A stretch of 5,909 nt of DNA, from positions 1 through 5,909 of the forward strand of contig CAIXQV010000123.1 in assembly GCA_903921605.1 (NCBI GenBank), read 5' to 3'. Position 1 is the stretch's first letter; every line of letters begins with the position of its first letter. Under the pieces are notes generated by a model. It made no database searches and was not told the DNA's origin. It saw only the letters and a list, made by a program, of their open reading frames with translations. This document shows positions 5,706-5,909 of this stretch, piece after piece. Made by a program: the position numbers and the translations under genes. The DNA comes from an uncultured Planctomycetaceae bacterium (GTDB taxonomy: Bacteria > Planctomycetota > Planctomycetia > Planctomycetales > Planctomycetaceae).

Positions 5706-5909
5706 CTACACTCGTTTTCGAGCCCGTTCATGCAGTTCAACCGGGACAAACTTCAGCAATCGATCGATCACGACATCCGGAGTCACACCCTGGCTGGCGG
5801 CCGTAAACGTCGTCATGATTCGATGTCGCAGGACAGGCTTCGCCACAGCTTTGATGTCATCCGTTGTCACATGAAATCGTCCCTGCAACAACGCATGCGC
5901 TCGCGCGCC
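5706..5909 (-). CDS. MoxR-family AAA+ ATPase, C-terminal end (partial, runs off right edge)
   Basis: The minus-strand frame is open from the window edge (5909) to the TAG at 5708-5706, giving 67 residues. They read as the C-terminal lid of MoxR ATPases: [17 protein letters not shown], the helix [13 protein letters not shown] with its conserved LRHR, and [16 protein letters not shown] before a short basic tail. MoxR proteins are AAA+ chaperone-like ATPases, usually paired with DUF58 or von Willebrand factor A proteins. The Walker motifs lie outside the window, so catalytic status cannot be judged. A TTG at 5891 is internal to the lid and not a real start. The gene directly downstream is a sialidase, not the usual DUF58 partner, so any partners must lie upstream or elsewhere. 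Confidence 0.85.
   Translation of the reverse strand, partial: GARAHALLQGRFHVTTDDIKAVAKPVLRHRIMTTFTAASQGVTPDVVIDRLLKFVPVELHERARKRV

Overview
The window reads like a chromosomal segment of a planctomycete or close PVC-group bacterium. The reasons are the gene content (a secreted exo-sialidase with the N-terminal BNR-associated domain, a MoxR-type AAA+ ATPase, a Lys/Glu-rich secreted protein), the scarcity of Shine-Dalgarno sites in front of the largest gene, and moderate GC content. This assignment is an inference from style and content; no marker gene is present.

Layout. (1) Positions 1-210, minus strand: the 5' end of a secreted protein with a signal peptide followed by KEKAES hexapeptide repeats, running off the left edge. 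(2) 211-607: a 397-bp spacer between divergent genes, with an AT-richer half that holds a possible minus-strand promoter and an inverted repeat. (3) 608-3892, plus strand: one 1094-residue ORF that joins all three components of the AmmeMemoRadiSam system, in the order radical SAM enzyme, AMMECR1, Memo. Between AMMECR1 and Memo lies about 200 residues that look like a second, degenerate AMMECR1-like domain without the LRGCxG signature. (4) 3893-3962: a 70-bp gap between convergent genes that contains a GC-rich palindrome. (5) 3963-5579, minus strand: a secreted BNR sialidase with five Asp boxes and a complete set of recognisable catalytic residues. (6) 5580-5705: a spacer with a strong ribosome binding site and a nested dyad. 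(7) 5706-5909, minus strand: the C-terminal end of a MoxR-family ATPase, running off the right edge.

How the genes relate. The fusion protein is the main point of interest. Radical SAM, AMMECR1 and Memo proteins are normally separate but co-occurring gene products of unresolved joint function; here they are covalently linked, which argues that they work on one substrate or in one complex with 1:1:1 stoichiometry. The sialidase is convergent with the fusion gene and is probably an independent scavenging enzyme acting outside the cytoplasm. The MoxR fragment lies upstream of the sialidase on the same strand, but the 126-bp gap and the sialidase's own ribosome binding site give no strong reason to call them an operon.
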